This document shows positions 13,126-25,450 of a DNA stretch of 64,000 bases, piece after piece. The notes below the pieces were generated by a model that was not told where the DNA came from, did not search any database, and was given only the letters and a program-made list of their open reading frames with translations. Location of the stretch: the NCBI GenBank assembly GCA_964023205.1, contig OZ026838.1, forward strand, positions 25,633,843 to 25,697,842. Direction: 5' to 3'. Within the stretch, counting starts at the first letter, position 1. Each line of letters begins with the position of its first letter. Source of the DNA: Lutraria lutraria (taxonomy: Eukaryota > Mollusca > Bivalvia > Venerida > Mactridae). The position numbers and the translations under genes were made by a program.

Positions 13126-14332
13126 GAATTGTAGGTACATGTATTAAACGATTGCTCAATTTCAACGACTTCTATGATATCTTACTAAGTTACTAACGTA
13201 GATATGATTGTTAGATATCTTATCTAATTCGTGACTCAGTTCGTCATATTTGTGACTAATAACTGTTATGATGATCGTGTAGCCTTTCATTACAGTCTTA
13301 TGGGATAGAAGGTGTTACTTAATGCAATAAACAGGCTAACTGGATAAACATTTTATGACCAAAATATCTTATATTGTACATTCCAATAATTATCTAGTAA
13401 TATTTACTGTTTATCTGCCTGTTTTAGATCAATACGGAAAAGCCAGAACTTTACTAATCTCTATTCCATTTGATACAGAACCGAATTATTATAGAGAGCT
13501 TGATGGCATAGATAATACATGTACATGAAAATCACTGTACACAGCACACATGGGCAGGATGAGCTATTTCAAGACTTGGATTAAAATGAATAATTGTACT
13601 TGTGACCATCAGACGAATAGGCAACATATTTTTAATTGTGAAAGCAGTTAATTCTGTCATTATAAGGGGACAATTAAGGTCAACTGATACAATTTGCAGG
13701 GGCATGTATTAAAGTAGGAAAAAACGCATTCCAATACTAGTACTTGAGAAGATACTAAAACATGCAGGAATTGATATAGCCAATATATGAAAATCTATCG
13801 AACATATAATTTATACATTAGAGACATCCCTTCACTGTAACCATTTTATACAAATGACCACACACACGAGGCGGTCTATTTAACACATTGTAGATGCATT
13901 TTGAATTACATGAAATACAGATATCTAAATATACAAACGACTGGGCCACCAATCTTGTTAACCAACGACATTGCTAATCGACCACTTGCCAATTACATTT
14001 AAAACCACCTGTCATGTTTACTTTGACATTCGAGAGAAATGCTCATTCAGCATATCAACAAAGCTGAAACTCTTGTTTCTGTCTGGCTTCGTGAGGTTTG
14101 AGAAACGTCGCGTCGTATAAACTGCTAATCAGGAATCCTGTATTTAAATTGTGTTATTGCATGACTGCAATCCCTGTGTTTGCGTGACTAACTGACAGTG
14201 TGGTTAGATTTGCACTCCGTCTGTTTATAAATGCATACAGTAATCTACATTGCTGTATATATGTGACGTGTATTCTCCGAATTGCTGTCTCAACCATAGA
14301 GACAACAAAATACGGTTGTGTTAATAGCATTC
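13126..14332. other. Intergenic DNA without supported genes
   Basis: This is AT-rich sequence with no open frame that has supporting context and no repeat I can identify. Confidence 0.45.
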
Positions 14333-14480
14333 CCCAGCAAACACAGTAACGTTGTGACAACGTTGCGACAACGTTTTGCATAACGTTGTGACAACGTTTG
14401 GAATAACGTTGTGACAACGTTAAAGTGTGGAGTCGTGTAAACGTTGCGACAACGTTGTGGCACAACGTTGTGAAACAACC
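14333..14480. repeat. AACGTT-palindrome element, end 1
   Basis: It starts with CCCAGCAAACAC, the same terminal motif found inverted at 21825-21836. In the following 135 bp the palindrome AACGTT occurs ten times, mostly as TAACGTTGTGACAACGTT-type blocks. Two overlapping minus-strand frames across it are a by-product of this low-complexity palindromic sequence, not genes. Confidence 0.75.
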
Positions 14481-14504
14481 AAACCACAACCAAACCAAAA
14501 CCTT

Positions 14505-14715
14505 CTGTTAAAAGCTCAGTGGTAAGTTGGTTGCACTTCGGTGCCAGCAATGTGAGTTCGATTCACAGTCGTCACAGTTGCTGACATTCAGTGCTGGGTG
14601 ATATCCTAACTGGGTTTTGTTCACAGCAGTATTAGCTTCGACTGGGTGCATTGGAGCTAATGAACCCTGCCATATGCTCAGTTGGAAATCTTTCCATCCA
14701 CTCCAGGTATCGGCT
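14505..14715 (+). mobile_element. tRNA-derived SINE, family C
   Basis: The head has AAGCTCAGTGGTAAGTTGG (A-box-like) and GAGTTCGATTCACAGTCG (B-box-like), spaced as in a tRNA. The body contains CAGTGCTGGGTGATATCC and a Ser/Pro-like GAACCCTGCC block. Only one copy was seen in this window, so the right boundary is approximate. Confidence 0.6.
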
Positions 14716-15370
14716 TTTTTTAGATTACTGTAAATTACTTAATATCTGTGAGGTCTTATTTTCGTGATTTTTTTTCACAACTTTCGCGAGATCTTGAATT
14801 CGCAATGAAGCTTATTTAAACTTTAAGTAAGTAATGCTGTTTATATTTTACCAAATTTTTTATTCGAGACATTTGCCATTCACGAAAATAAAACCCACAG
14901 GTATATTTGTCAATTTACAGTATCTAAACAAATAAACATTTACCTTTGAAAACACTTGGTTTAAAAATTTAAGCAAATCAAAGTAATATTACTAATACAA
15001 ATATTTAATTCAATGTCAAATCATATAGTTACCTAAACCAAAAATATGCATTTTACAAAAAAGCCATAATTGAGACAAAATGCAAGGCAAACAATAGAAC
15101 ATTGAACTGAATTTTATGATGGCAAGTGTTCCGAGTTTCAAACAAAAACTTGATTAATAATTCAAGCAAAACAAAAGTTGTGTACCCTACTTTCCCTACT
15201 GAGTCATCTTAATATGGTAAACGAGTAATCCATGTTTCAAAACAATAGTTTTTAATCGATACTTTAAGAAAACAATAGCACGACAAGCAGTACCAACTCT
15301 TGTTTGTTAAGGGCAATAAGATTTTCTTCAGGTCTAAATCAATTTTGAAGTAAATTTTCAGAAAAAGATA

Positions 15371-16496
15371 AACAAGAGGGCCAAGATGGCCCTATATCGC
15401 TCACATGTCAATCACTGCTCACTCATTAAAACATTGTTTTGAACTGGTGACCTAGTTTTTGACCCCAGATGACCCATGTTAGAACTTGTCTTACATATGA
15501 ATAAAACAAACATTCTGACAAAATTTGGTGAAGATCCAATCAAAACCATGAAAACTACAGCATAGACAAGGTTTTCCTAAGATTTGACCTTGTGACCTCT
15601 TTTTTGACCCCAGATGCCCTTTGTTCGAATTTGTCTTGCATATCATTAAGACAAACATTCTGACAAGGTTTGGTGAAGATACAATCAAAATTTGACATCT
15701 ACAGTGTTAATAAGGTTTTCCTAAGATTTGACCTAGTTTTTTAACCTAGGTGACCCATATTTGAACTTGTCCTTAATATCATTAAGACAAACAATCTGAC
15801 AAGGTTTGGCCAAGATCCAATTAAAGCCATGACATTTAGAGCTTTAACAAGATTTTTACCTAAGATTTGACCTGATGACCCAGTTTTTGACCCCGGCTGA
15901 CCCATGTTCAACATTGACCCACAAATCATTGAGGTTAACATTCTGACAAGCTTTGGTGAAGACCTATTCAAAACTGTGACATCTACAGTGTTAACAAAGT
16001 TTGCCTAACCTGGTGACCTAGTTATTGACCCGAGATGACCCATATTTGTACTTGACCATTATATCATTAAAACAAACAATTTGACAAAGTTTTGTGAAGA
16101 TCCAACTATAACTGTGAAAGCTATAGTGTTAACATGTTTTTTCATAAGATTTGACCAAGCGACATAGTTTTTGACCCAAGATGACCCATGTTCAAACTAG
16201 TTTAAGATATTATGAAGACAAACATTCTGACAAGGTTTCATGATGATCCAATCAAAACAGTGACTTCTAGAGTGATCACAAGGTTTTCCAGCAATTTGCC
16301 CTAGTGACCTAGTTTTGGACCCCAAATGGCCCAATATCGATCTCATCCGAGATTTTGTCCATATTAACGTTCTGGCCCATTTTTGCTAAAAATGTGACCT
16401 CTAGTGTGTTCACAACATAAAGTTTGACGATGCATGACGGCGGACAGAGAATGATCCTAAAAGCTCACCCTGTCACTTTGTGACATGTGAGCTTAA
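15371..16496 (+). mobile_element. Pearl/Helentron-like (HINE) element with about seven 136-147-bp units, copy 1
   Basis: The left end has a small hairpin AGGGCCAAGATGGCCCT. The right end has a compound palindrome at 16462-16493 (AGCTCACCC, GTCAC, GTGAC, GTGAGCT). Between them about seven diverged tandem units repeat, each starting near GACCTAGTTTTTGACCCC (15449, 15594, 15730, 15877, 16015, 16161, 16306) and containing GACAAACATTCTGACAAG. A copy in opposite orientation lies at 43691-44840. This layout is known from bivalve pearl elements, regarded as non-autonomous Helentrons; that assignment is by architecture. Short minus-strand frames inside it are repeat artefacts. Confidence 0.8.
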
Positions 16497-16641
16497 AAAT
16501 ATAATACAATGTCAAAAATTATATGTATTCACATAGACAATATATTCTATATTATCCCTCCTCCAGAAACGAATGACACCGACCTTGACTTTTTTCACTT
16601 TTTGTCTTTTTTAAGTGACTATTTTAGTATGTAGTAAGTAT

Positions 16642-19400
16642 TTAACAAATTATACACATGTGACAGTATTTGATTATTTTGAACAATCCAAACATTTGAG
16701 GCCCACTTTGCCTTTTGTAAAGTTCGTCAAACTCAGTTAAGGATTCCTTTATGTCTTCAATTCCTCCCGGACCTCCAAATCCTCCTGGACTACAGATTCT
16801 GTCACACTCTTCTGAAATTATTTTAATATAATTCATTTTAAGTATTTCAATGATACAATGATTCTAGGACTAGCACTAATTTATTATTTTTACAACACTT
16901 CAATCATCCTTAATCCTGCAGCAAATCTGAATAGAATCAAATTATGCTGAACTTTTTAGTGCACTACAAAGAACAAAGAGGTAAAGCAAAAGATTATAAA
17001 AGCTTAAAGAAAATTGATATTTTTAAATGAACTAGTAACCACAGTCAGTTTGACCTTCAAACAAGAGCTGTTTAATGTTGTAAATTAAGATTTTATTTTT
17101 CCAAAAGCAGTAACACTAACCATTTTTCCTGACTTTAGCCCAGAAAAGAAAAGCAAAAGAATATAGTAAATATACCTTAAATTTCAATCCACCTTTGTTG
17201 AATGTCACATGTTTCAAAAAGCTTCCTTTTGGCTGTCTTGTGAGTTTTCATGAGTGCATCTGCCAAAAGGAATTGATGGTATGTTTGTATTTAAAAAGAA
17301 AATTTGAATGTGCAAAAATTTGTCCCCATGTTAGTATTAGTTTAGGTATGCTTTGTGCACATGTGTGGATGTTCCCGATTTGTACACTTGTTTCTTCAAA
17401 ACTTAAAATTCTACTAAGGAAACCACAAACAGGATGAAGAACTATCCGAAACAGCTATTTGAAATAGATTCTGAATCTGAATTTTAGCTTGATAATGTTT
17501 TAGATAAAACTACAAATTATGAGACTGAAAAAATGGATTGAGAATATATGGCCAATTTTTCTTATCTTCATTTTCTTTAAAAAATACTTAAATCAGTCAT
17601 GCTGATTTAAATAATCAATATTAATTTTGAAAATGCTTTTTTTTTCAATTACCAAATTACCTACCATTTTTTCTTAACAACAACAAACAAACAAGAAACT
17701 TACTTCATACTTAAACAGTATAAAGGACAACTTACTTAATATTGATTTGCATATAGCCAGTTCTTCCAATCTCTTCTTCCCTGAGAATCCCTTTCTTTCC
17801 TTGACTGACCAAACCCTGTGAAGCTCATCACTAAACGACATGTGGTGTCAACATCTTTGACATCTAATGTACTATATTATTCATGCTGTAATTTGTAAAA
17901 GGGAAACAAAATGATTGTTAAAACAATGGTAAAAATGTAGGTCAAACATGTTCTAAAGCAATCATATTCCACATGAGTTGGTTTCATTATTACACGAGAG
18001 AAGACGGTGCCTATTTTGTCATATTCATTGAAATGAATTACTTTTTATTCAGGACTGCTTTTAATTAATTCCTTTCAGTCATTAAATCATGAGTTATCAC
18101 TGAATGTGCTTAATAAGGATATATTAAGGTATAAGCCACCTCTCAATGGAAATAGGTCGGATGATTGATAAAAAAAAATTAAAAATCAAGAAACAGCTTT
18201 CAGACTTGAATTACATGTTGCTTACTATACATGTATATGTATGTTATTAAAAGTGATGTAATAAGTGTATCTTCATTATATTAGTCAATATGAAGCACCA
18301 TCACTTACTGTTTTCTTGGTATATTTTTCTATTTGATGTTGATGACTCTGAAGATGTGCTTGACTGATCAGGACACGAAGAGCGACACAGCAGCATGTTG
18401 CTTTTTTCTGCCTTTTTTTCCAAAGTGGATAGTTTCCTTCATTGTTTCCAATATGTCCTTTTTTCTTGTCTATAATGAAAAATATCCTAGTTTTATCAGC
18501 ATAGATCCATTACAAAAAGAATATTTTTACTATTCTCTGGGCTTTTTTTCCTTCTGTAGCAGGGGCCATTAAATTCTTTAAAATCAAAGTGTTCTCTTCC
18601 CTTTTGCAAAAATTATGCGTTATTTTCCCCAAATTTAAGGAAAAAGCCCCTTCCCCTACCTGTGAAAAAAAAGCCGATTCGATTAAAAAATCTGTCATAG
18701 AAATGGCAACTTACAGACTAACTTAAGTCTTTGTGGCAAGGCTTTTTTAACCCGCTAGTCCTACAGTCAGCGCTGTTACAAAGCGCCATTCTCTCACTAA
18801 CATTTATTTTCATATAAAATACGGTTTTCTTCCAGAACTGACCTTACCCAAGGATTTTGTTTCCGTATTGAATCCCTCCTTGCCCTTGGCAAATTTAACA
18901 TAAGTTAACAGCTGTCTGATTAAAATTTATCACAATTAATGCATTTTTATTAGTCTAATGGGATCGACTTATTGAAAATTAGTGAAAGCCTACCACATAT
19001 GTTGTACTGTTATAATATAGAGAGAATGATATTATTAGTTAGTTACAACATTTGTTTTTTTCTATGATTATCTTATTTAAACTGTTAAACACTCACTTAT
19101 GATTTTATAAAAAAAATATTTATATTGTTTATTTGTCAGACAATGACAGACATTATATAAAACGCATCTTGATTTAATACATTTTAATTAGATGTTTCAT
19201 ATTTCTATAATACATATGTGGTATGCTTTGCCTATCAAAACTAATAAACTGGTACGCTTAGCCCTGTTACGTTCCGGTAGTGGTACGCTTCGTCCGACAT
19301 TCTTTAAAACCAAGATTTTGTGGCCAAAACAATAAAAAAATACTTACCTTGTGCGTAATGGCCACGATTTTAATGTAAAACACCAGACACTGGCAAACAT
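16642..19400 (-). CDS. Candidate minus-strand gene of unknown function (exon structure uncertain)
   Basis: Three pieces suggest a gene read leftward from the promoter at 19.4-19.7 kb. Exon 1 would hold ATG at 19400 and end at a consensus donor (AAG then GTAAGTA, exon edge 19348), giving MFASVWCFTLKSWPLRT. A middle exon 18848-18915, after AATCAG and before GTAAGG, keeps this frame (start QLLTYVKFAKGKEG). A candidate exon around 17737-17810 ends at GTAAGTTG. A last exon 16642-16811 follows TAATTTCAG and carries a Gly/Pro segment GGFGGPGG then EDIKESLTEFDELYK. Frames do not all join cleanly between the second and third pieces, so the model is incomplete or partly wrong. I do not recognise the family; it could be a short mitochondrial or membrane protein, or a non-coding transcript. 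Confidence 0.3.
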
Positions 19401-19760
19401 GATTCCATTTATCACTCGAAATCCACCAAAAGCTTTAAAACTAAATGTTGTTTCCAATGTTTGACCAATTCGGCGCGCGCGCGTACCCGTTAATTTCCAA
19501 CGTTCTATACATAGCGTGACGTCACTACGTTGGTCAGTGCATAGCGCTACCGTAGTGTACACATTGAATTTCCAACGGTTAATTTCAAGAATCAGGATCG
19601 GTATATTCGAATTAACGTTTCTTTTAAAGTAAAAAGAAGATACATCGTACCTAAACATTTTAAGTATTAAATTCTAATGATGGTATAGTACGTTAAACAA
19701 CTTAATTTGAAATCAACGAAATAATTACGGAAAAATATCATTCGAATCTATCGCAATGAA
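19401..19760. promoter_or_regulatory. Probable bidirectional CpG-bearing promoter
   Basis: In otherwise CpG-poor DNA this block has GCGCGCGCGCG at about 19472-19483, several further CpG sites and a perfect CRE. Consensus splice donors point away from it on both sides: minus-strand exon edge at 19348 and + strand exon edge at 19892. This is what a divergent promoter looks like, but transcription starts cannot be placed from sequence. Confidence 0.45.
19517..19524. promoter_or_regulatory. CRE palindrome TGACGTCA
   Basis: A perfect eight-base cAMP-response element lies inside the CpG-bearing block between two outward-pointing donors. CREB/ATF binding is inferred from the motif only. Confidence 0.45.
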
Positions 19761-19865
19761 AATAGCTTTTGAGAGATAACGAACGACAACTCTGCTAGGA
19801 GATTGACTACAACAACAAATCTTTTGAAATTATCATCCACTTTTCAGTGATCTATACATAAATAC

Positions 19866-20931
19866 ATGAAGATATTATTGTTTGTAACCACGGTAAGTTC
19901 TCTTTAATAATCATATTTATTGATTGGGTGATATAATCTGTTTGTTGAATGATTTCTGAATGGTCAGATTAAATTTAGATGACCAGTGCAGTGGGTGGGG
20001 TAAACCGTAAAATAATATTATTTATTAACAGTTACATTGAGCAGTCTGTGAAATTAAGGTTTGAAATGTGGTTGTTCAAAACAGAAATTTTAGCTGCTTT
20101 TGTTTTGATTATTAATGAAACCAAAATTTTGGTTGTCCGAATAAAAAATTGGTTGTCCTGGACAGGTTAAGATAAGTTTTCTTCATAAAGTATATTGGAG
20201 GGCAACCTGTCACAAATTACTAATTCAAAGACCGGTTTCAGTATCTTATAGATGTTTACTTCATTGTCATGCTGAAATTTAAATATTGTATATCTTGTTT
20301 CAGTTTTTAACCTGGCGTAGAAGTTGGCACCAGAGGTCAACAACAAGGAAATTATGAAGAAGCAGAAGAAAACCTTCTTTCACCAAATTGTGACCAATGA
20401 AGAGCTTCGAATTTTTCAGAGAAACCGAGCCTGTTTCTGGGTTGACACATCTGATTTAGAACAAACTCTGCCCAGTCCAGTGGTTAACTACAACATGAAC
20501 ATATCAATAAAGTTGCTCTTACGGCAATAACTATATCCCAAATTTTGCCATAGACTGATAGAGAGAGCTTTCGTCCATTAAGGAAAATACAAACTGATCA
20601 CTGGGTAAATCTGTGTAATGACACCAAAGGAAAATGATGCTATGATATTATCAAGGATTGAAGGAGTTTGACCGTTTCATGTATCTGCAAAACAATGCAA
20701 TTTTGAAAGCAGCTTGAAGTGCCAGTAATTAGTAGGACTAGTAAGAATATTCAATGAGTGTTATATATCATAATTAATATTATATAGACAATATCATGAT
20801 CATCTAAGCATATATGAATTATAATGTGCTGCAGATGACTTGATGCTGCGTTTTTCAATGTGATTGTGAGGATACTTTGAATATAACATGTTATTTGCTG
20901 CTAAAGAGTACGATGTGCATTGATAAATAAA
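19866..20931 (+). ncRNA. Candidate two-exon transcript, non-coding or micropeptide
   Basis: An ATG at 19866 begins nine codons (MKILLFVTT) ending at a consensus donor ACG|GTAAGTT (exon edge 19892). An acceptor TTGTTTCAG at 20295-20303 opens a second exon that runs to an AATAAA at 20926-20931. Joined in phase, the reading frame stops after about 26 residues. A separate 58-codon frame with ATG at 20354 (starts MKKQKKTFFHQ, ends ISIKLLLRQ, stop at 20528-20530) lies wholly in exon 2. Neither product resembles a family I know. Splice sites and poly(A) signal support a transcript more than a protein. Confidence 0.35.
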
Positions 20932-21445
20932 TTCTATTTAAAGTACTTAGACTTTATTTTATTTGATATACATCATAGGATGCATTTATTCATGGGTGTA
21001 AATAGAGGCATTTTTTCATGCATAAAGTGCCATCTCGCACGCAAAAAAAACTTATTTTAACCTAAATCTCACTTAAGAATGACGCTTCTGAAGCAAATCT
21101 CAACTTTATTGACAGTCTGAAGATATGGCATACATGTATGAATATCATTATATGTATAACATACATATATGAAAAAACGAATACAACATGTACTTAGTCC
21201 TGATGTATGTACAGAACACAGGTCTACTTTATCCATTAAATATAGAGCAACAAACAGTTGAATGTGCTGTTTACTGTCTACAATTAGTGAATTACACATG
21301 AAAAAATGTCATTGTGATTGAAATTTGGCAGCACTTAAGCAAAAGGGATTGGATCTTGTTTTTGCAGCAATAAAAACGATGCAGAGTAAATTCATAACCA
21401 TTTTGAATATACATGTACTTTCATTATGTTCTACACTAGTTTGCA
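20932..21445. other. Intergenic AT-rich DNA
   Basis: No gene or recognised repeat was seen. It includes a TATGTATGAATATCATTATATGTATAAC-type AT-rich stretch near 21130-21170. Confidence 0.4.
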
Positions 21446-21449
21446 CTGA

Positions 21450-21836
21450 AATTGGCAACGTTGTCAAAACGTTGATATAACGTTACTCTAACAACGTTGC
21501 GACTAAAACATTAGTACAACGTTGTGATAACGTTGCTTACTAACGTTTTCACAACGTTACAGCACGGTTGTTACACAACATTGCAGCCCAACGTTTACAC
21601 AACGTTGTACCAACGTTGTAAAAATTTCCAGTTTTAGATAACAATGCTGTATGCATTTTTACAGTGTCTGTTCAATACATAAATGCATTGCTTTTATGAT
21701 ACTTTCTCCTAAACATTCCAAAACACTGTGTTAAATAGTTGTCAACGTTGCAACAACGTTGTGACAACGTTGTAAAAAAATACAACCAATACACAACTAA
21801 AACACAACGTTGTCATAACGTTGTGTGTTTGCTGGG
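21450..21836. repeat. AACGTT-palindrome element, end 2
   Basis: Sixteen AACGTT palindromes lie in 390 bp, clustered at 21456-21620 and 21742-21821, with an ordinary AT-rich spacer between. The right edge is GTGTTTGCTGGG (21825-21836), the exact inverse of the motif that opens the cluster at 14333. It is either one short non-autonomous element or one end of a longer one. Confidence 0.75.
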
Positions 21837-23894
21837 TCAGCACAAGACATATCTATTCCTGAGAGAATTCTTTGGCAAATGAATTCGAAAATATTATTAT
21901 GCCGATGGAATGGCGAAACAGAAAGAGGTTTTATCAATATAATGTCTAAATACATACAACGCACAAGATAAGTCATGTAAGTACATGACCCATATAATAA
22001 ATGCCAATGATTCACGAGAATGTTAAGTATATGTATCATTGTTTAAATACTATCATAAATCTTTTAGTGCACATGTCCTTTAGAGCTTTTCATAGCAATC
22101 CAAATGCAAGAATGTATGACAGTAACAAACGGTATACTATGTCATACCCGATACGGATTTTTTCAAATTTAGCTCCTTGCGGATATGTGTAGCACCGTAT
22201 AGTCATCTTTTCAAATAAAGCTCCACGGAGAGCTGTATTCGCCGAATATAGCTTCCGTACTAAATATAAGAAGCTATATTAGGAGTAGTTGTTACTTTTC
22301 TCGGATGGAGATCCCAATTATCTGATGCAGGATAAAATTCATTGAATTTTTAATAATGATAAATTCGTTGCACTTACAAACGACAAGATATATGCATTAA
22401 CGATGCAACAACCATGTAGTTAAATAAGATTGTCCGTCCGTCTGTCTCATGTACATGCCCATACGATAAGACAGTTTAGGATGTTTCAGTTCATTCAGTC
22501 ATTATGGGGTTATGTGTTATATTCTGGATATAAAGAAGTGTATTGCTTTAAACACAAAAAAATCAAAGGGATAACCTCACAAAATCACCATTGTGAGAAC
22601 GTCTGTCTGTTTGTTTGCCTGTCTGTAGTCCGTCCCAAGTTCATCTTAAGAAAATTGATGTATACAGTTATGTACACGTACTTGCAGACTTTTAAGAATC
22701 ATTGGTCTATATGAACACAGATAACTCCTGCTCAACCATTTGTCCAAATGAATCCAAATCAGCCAAGTAACAGTTGACTTTTGTTGGCATCCTTTTTATC
22801 ATTATTTTGATCAAAAGCGAGCTGTATTCGAGTTGTTTTCGACTGTTTATGCCATTTTCCCCTATATACAGCTTCCAAATTTGAAGATTGCCATTTACCG
22901 AAATTAAAGATCCCCATAGAGATTGGCTTTTATATCGTATCTGGATACTTGTTTGCGTATAAACACTTAGAATTGCTTCACCCAGACCCGTGTAGGAAGC
23001 ACACTCAGATTGGTGGCTAATTTCAGGCTTTGTCAGGTTCCTACATACGGCCCTTTTATCATCAACGTTGCGTACTTGTCTCATAGTAATTCCTTTCGTG
23101 CTGACAGTTTAAAGTCGCTGAACAAAATGCAAGTTAGATTTGTCCATCACTAAGTCAAATTATAGGAACTCGTGTTTGATTAACCCAGACGTCTGACTGT
23201 GGGATAAATAAATAAGTTTCCATTACAAATAATCGAACTAGAAGATTAGTTTTTATCTTCATGAAGTTGCGGCTGACTTAATCTTGTCATTCGATTTTAC
23301 GGAATAAGTAAATATAAGTTTCTCATACGCGTAATAGAAACAGAAGATTGGAGTATGACATTATGGAGATGCGACTGGCTGTGAACCTCTTAAATTTCCC
23401 ATGAAGTCATTTATTTATCTCTGATCCGTTTTGCTTTTTGCTGAATCAATACCTCAGGGGAATATAGCTTCCGAAGCGAATGCTCCCTAGTATTAAGTAT
23501 TGAGAGGAATATGTTCTCTTCCGTTTTACTCTCGCCTTCCCTTTCATTTTCATCGACTAAGACATACAAAATTGTTCATCCATCACTTTAAGAACACTTT
23601 CAGTAAACATAAAATCTGAAGAATTGTAATTATTCTGGGTAATGGACATTTTACAGCGAGACAGACTGGTTCGAACAGGATTAAGCTAGGATTCCATGAA
23701 TAATTCTTAATAAATATTTAGAATTTCTGTTTGAGTTTGAAATCGTGATGGATTACAGCTTGCATGCGTAATAAATAGAAATGTATGACCCCCAAATCGT
23801 CACGTGATTTTTGATGTTCCATAAAATCACATGTCAGAAAATATTCCAAACATAATTCTGCCATGGTGTCATGGACAATAATTGATGACATTTG
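21837..23894. other. Intergenic DNA, possible old repeats
   Basis: No gene can be supported. A 125-codon minus-strand frame at 22707-23084 has an ATG but no splice sites, motifs or promoter context. The blocks AGCTCCTTGCGGATAT (about 22171) and AGCTCCACGGAGAGCTGTAT (about 22220), and GAGCTGTATTCGAGTTG (about 22819), look like repeat debris. Confidence 0.4.
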
Positions 23895-24000
23895 TTGAAT
23901 GGCCGTCCTTAGCTAAATGGGAAGAGCGTTGTCTCTTCAGACCTAGGGTTCGCTGATAATAACCCGGGGAGCAGCACACGTCCTCTGTGACCAATTGGCA
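23895..24000 (+). mobile_element. tRNA-like SINE head, family D
   Basis: The segment GGCCGTCCTTAGCTAAATGG, GAAGAGCG, then AGGGTTCGCTGATAATAACCCGG matches tRNA D-arm and T-arm spacing with A-box- and B-box-like cores. The body downstream is not recognisable from other copies here, so the extent is uncertain. Confidence 0.5.
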
Positions 24001-24429
24001 TTCAGCCATCGATTTGAGTGATTCGGATGGAGAAATTAGCAGTTACTTGTGTTGAACTATGTTTGTACTGGCATAGAATCGAGTAACACTGGTTAACTGC
24101 CCGTGGCCATACAAATGAAGAACTATTGAAAACTGGGGTAAAATCCGAAAAAGACATTAATGTTTCTGTTCGTAGACAGACATGCAGTCTTTGAATATCA
24201 GACTTTACAATATTCAAGATCACGCGACTGCAGTTTAATCGCTATTTAAGGCAACCAAATGGAAAACAGTGAAGCGTAAAAAATATTTCTTTCTGGTTAC
24301 CCAAACTACCATAATTTTTCCACGCAACCCTAGACTGTTTATAATATGCACTATATAGGCAAGGTACATACACTTTCTCACTTTAAGCCTTCCGCACGAT
24401 TTCAAGAACAAGAAAATCCCAAACAACCT

Positions 24430-25190
24430 ACTTTATTTTTAAACTTGAAACTTTTATTTTTAATGAGCATGTAACCAGAAATAAACAATTTTTAGGCAAA
24501 ATGTAAAAAATCATGCTGAGTGTGCATTGAGAAACAAACGATGTTAAACATAACAAAAAACATTAAATGCTTTGATAATTTGAATAATTGATGAGCACAT
24601 GAAACAGAGAAACCATTCAGAGAAGATTGTTTTAACATGAATCAATTTCTTTTGCAAAATATGTCTTGCATTTAAATACAATACAGACATTCATTGAAAT
24701 CCTTGAACATCGGAAAATAAGAAGTGATGCATCCCATAAGTATTGGTTTCTGCCAAACACTTATGATCCTTATTTTGACTTTTAAAATTGAAGATACAGC
24801 CCATCATAATAAGTTACATTTTTGCAATTCTAGTCAGATCATATCTTTTTGATTTTCAAAGACGCCATTATTGTTTTTAATATCTTGGAAATAAGGCATA
24901 AACAATAGTTTCTGATTTCCCGCTCACTAAAAATAGCATAGGTACATGCTGGTAGAGAAATTGTTTTTTTTTATTATTCTTGAAAACGCGTGGAAAGGTA
25001 AAACAGTGAGACATTGTATAATGAACTGTTCCGCCAGTCTGGGGTGTTGTAGGAAAAATTAGGGTAATTTATTATGTAACCACAAGCCATGTACAAATGA
25101 CATGGTTACATTTAATGATATAGCTAGTATAGTCAAATACGAGTGACAATAAGATGGTTTAGCAATACTAATCATTATTACAGTTTATAA
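24430..25190. other. Intergenic AT-rich DNA
   Basis: No supported gene or identifiable repeat was seen. There is a short T/A run near 24964-24975. Confidence 0.4.
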
Positions 25191-25193
25191 ACT

Positions 25194-25450
25194 AGAAATG
25201 TGTCCGGAGGACATGAATGCCACCGCTGAGAGCTAAGTAAAAAAGGGGCCATAACTCCTGTGAAAATGTTTGGATTTCAACGCAAATCAAACTTGACCTG
25301 TATTTTATTATCATACACCTTCATGTAAAATATGAACTAATCCATGAAACATCTCTTGAGTTATTGCTCGGAAACCAAAATTTGGAAGGATGGACAGGGG
25401 TTACACTTTATGCACTTCCACCATTTCGAATGGGGGGGGGGGGGGGGCAT
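25194..25450 (+). mobile_element. Hairpin-ended dispersed element with G16 run
   Basis: The left end carries the palindrome TGTCCGGAGGACA in GAAATGTGTCCGGAGGACAT. The interior has the typical GGGGCCATAACTCCTGTGAA and AAACATCTCTTGAGTTATTG phrases. It runs into 16 consecutive G at 25432-25447. By architecture it belongs with the hairpin-ended elements at 15371, 41775, 43691 and 50133, though the sequence family is different. Confidence 0.5.

Noticed and set aside
14154..14550. Two overlapping minus-strand frames with VVATLSQRY-type repeats
   Set aside because: They result from reading AACGTTGTGACAACGTT palindromes in all frames.
22707..23084. 125-codon minus-strand frame
   Set aside because: It has an ATG but no recognisable domain and overlaps probable repeat debris.
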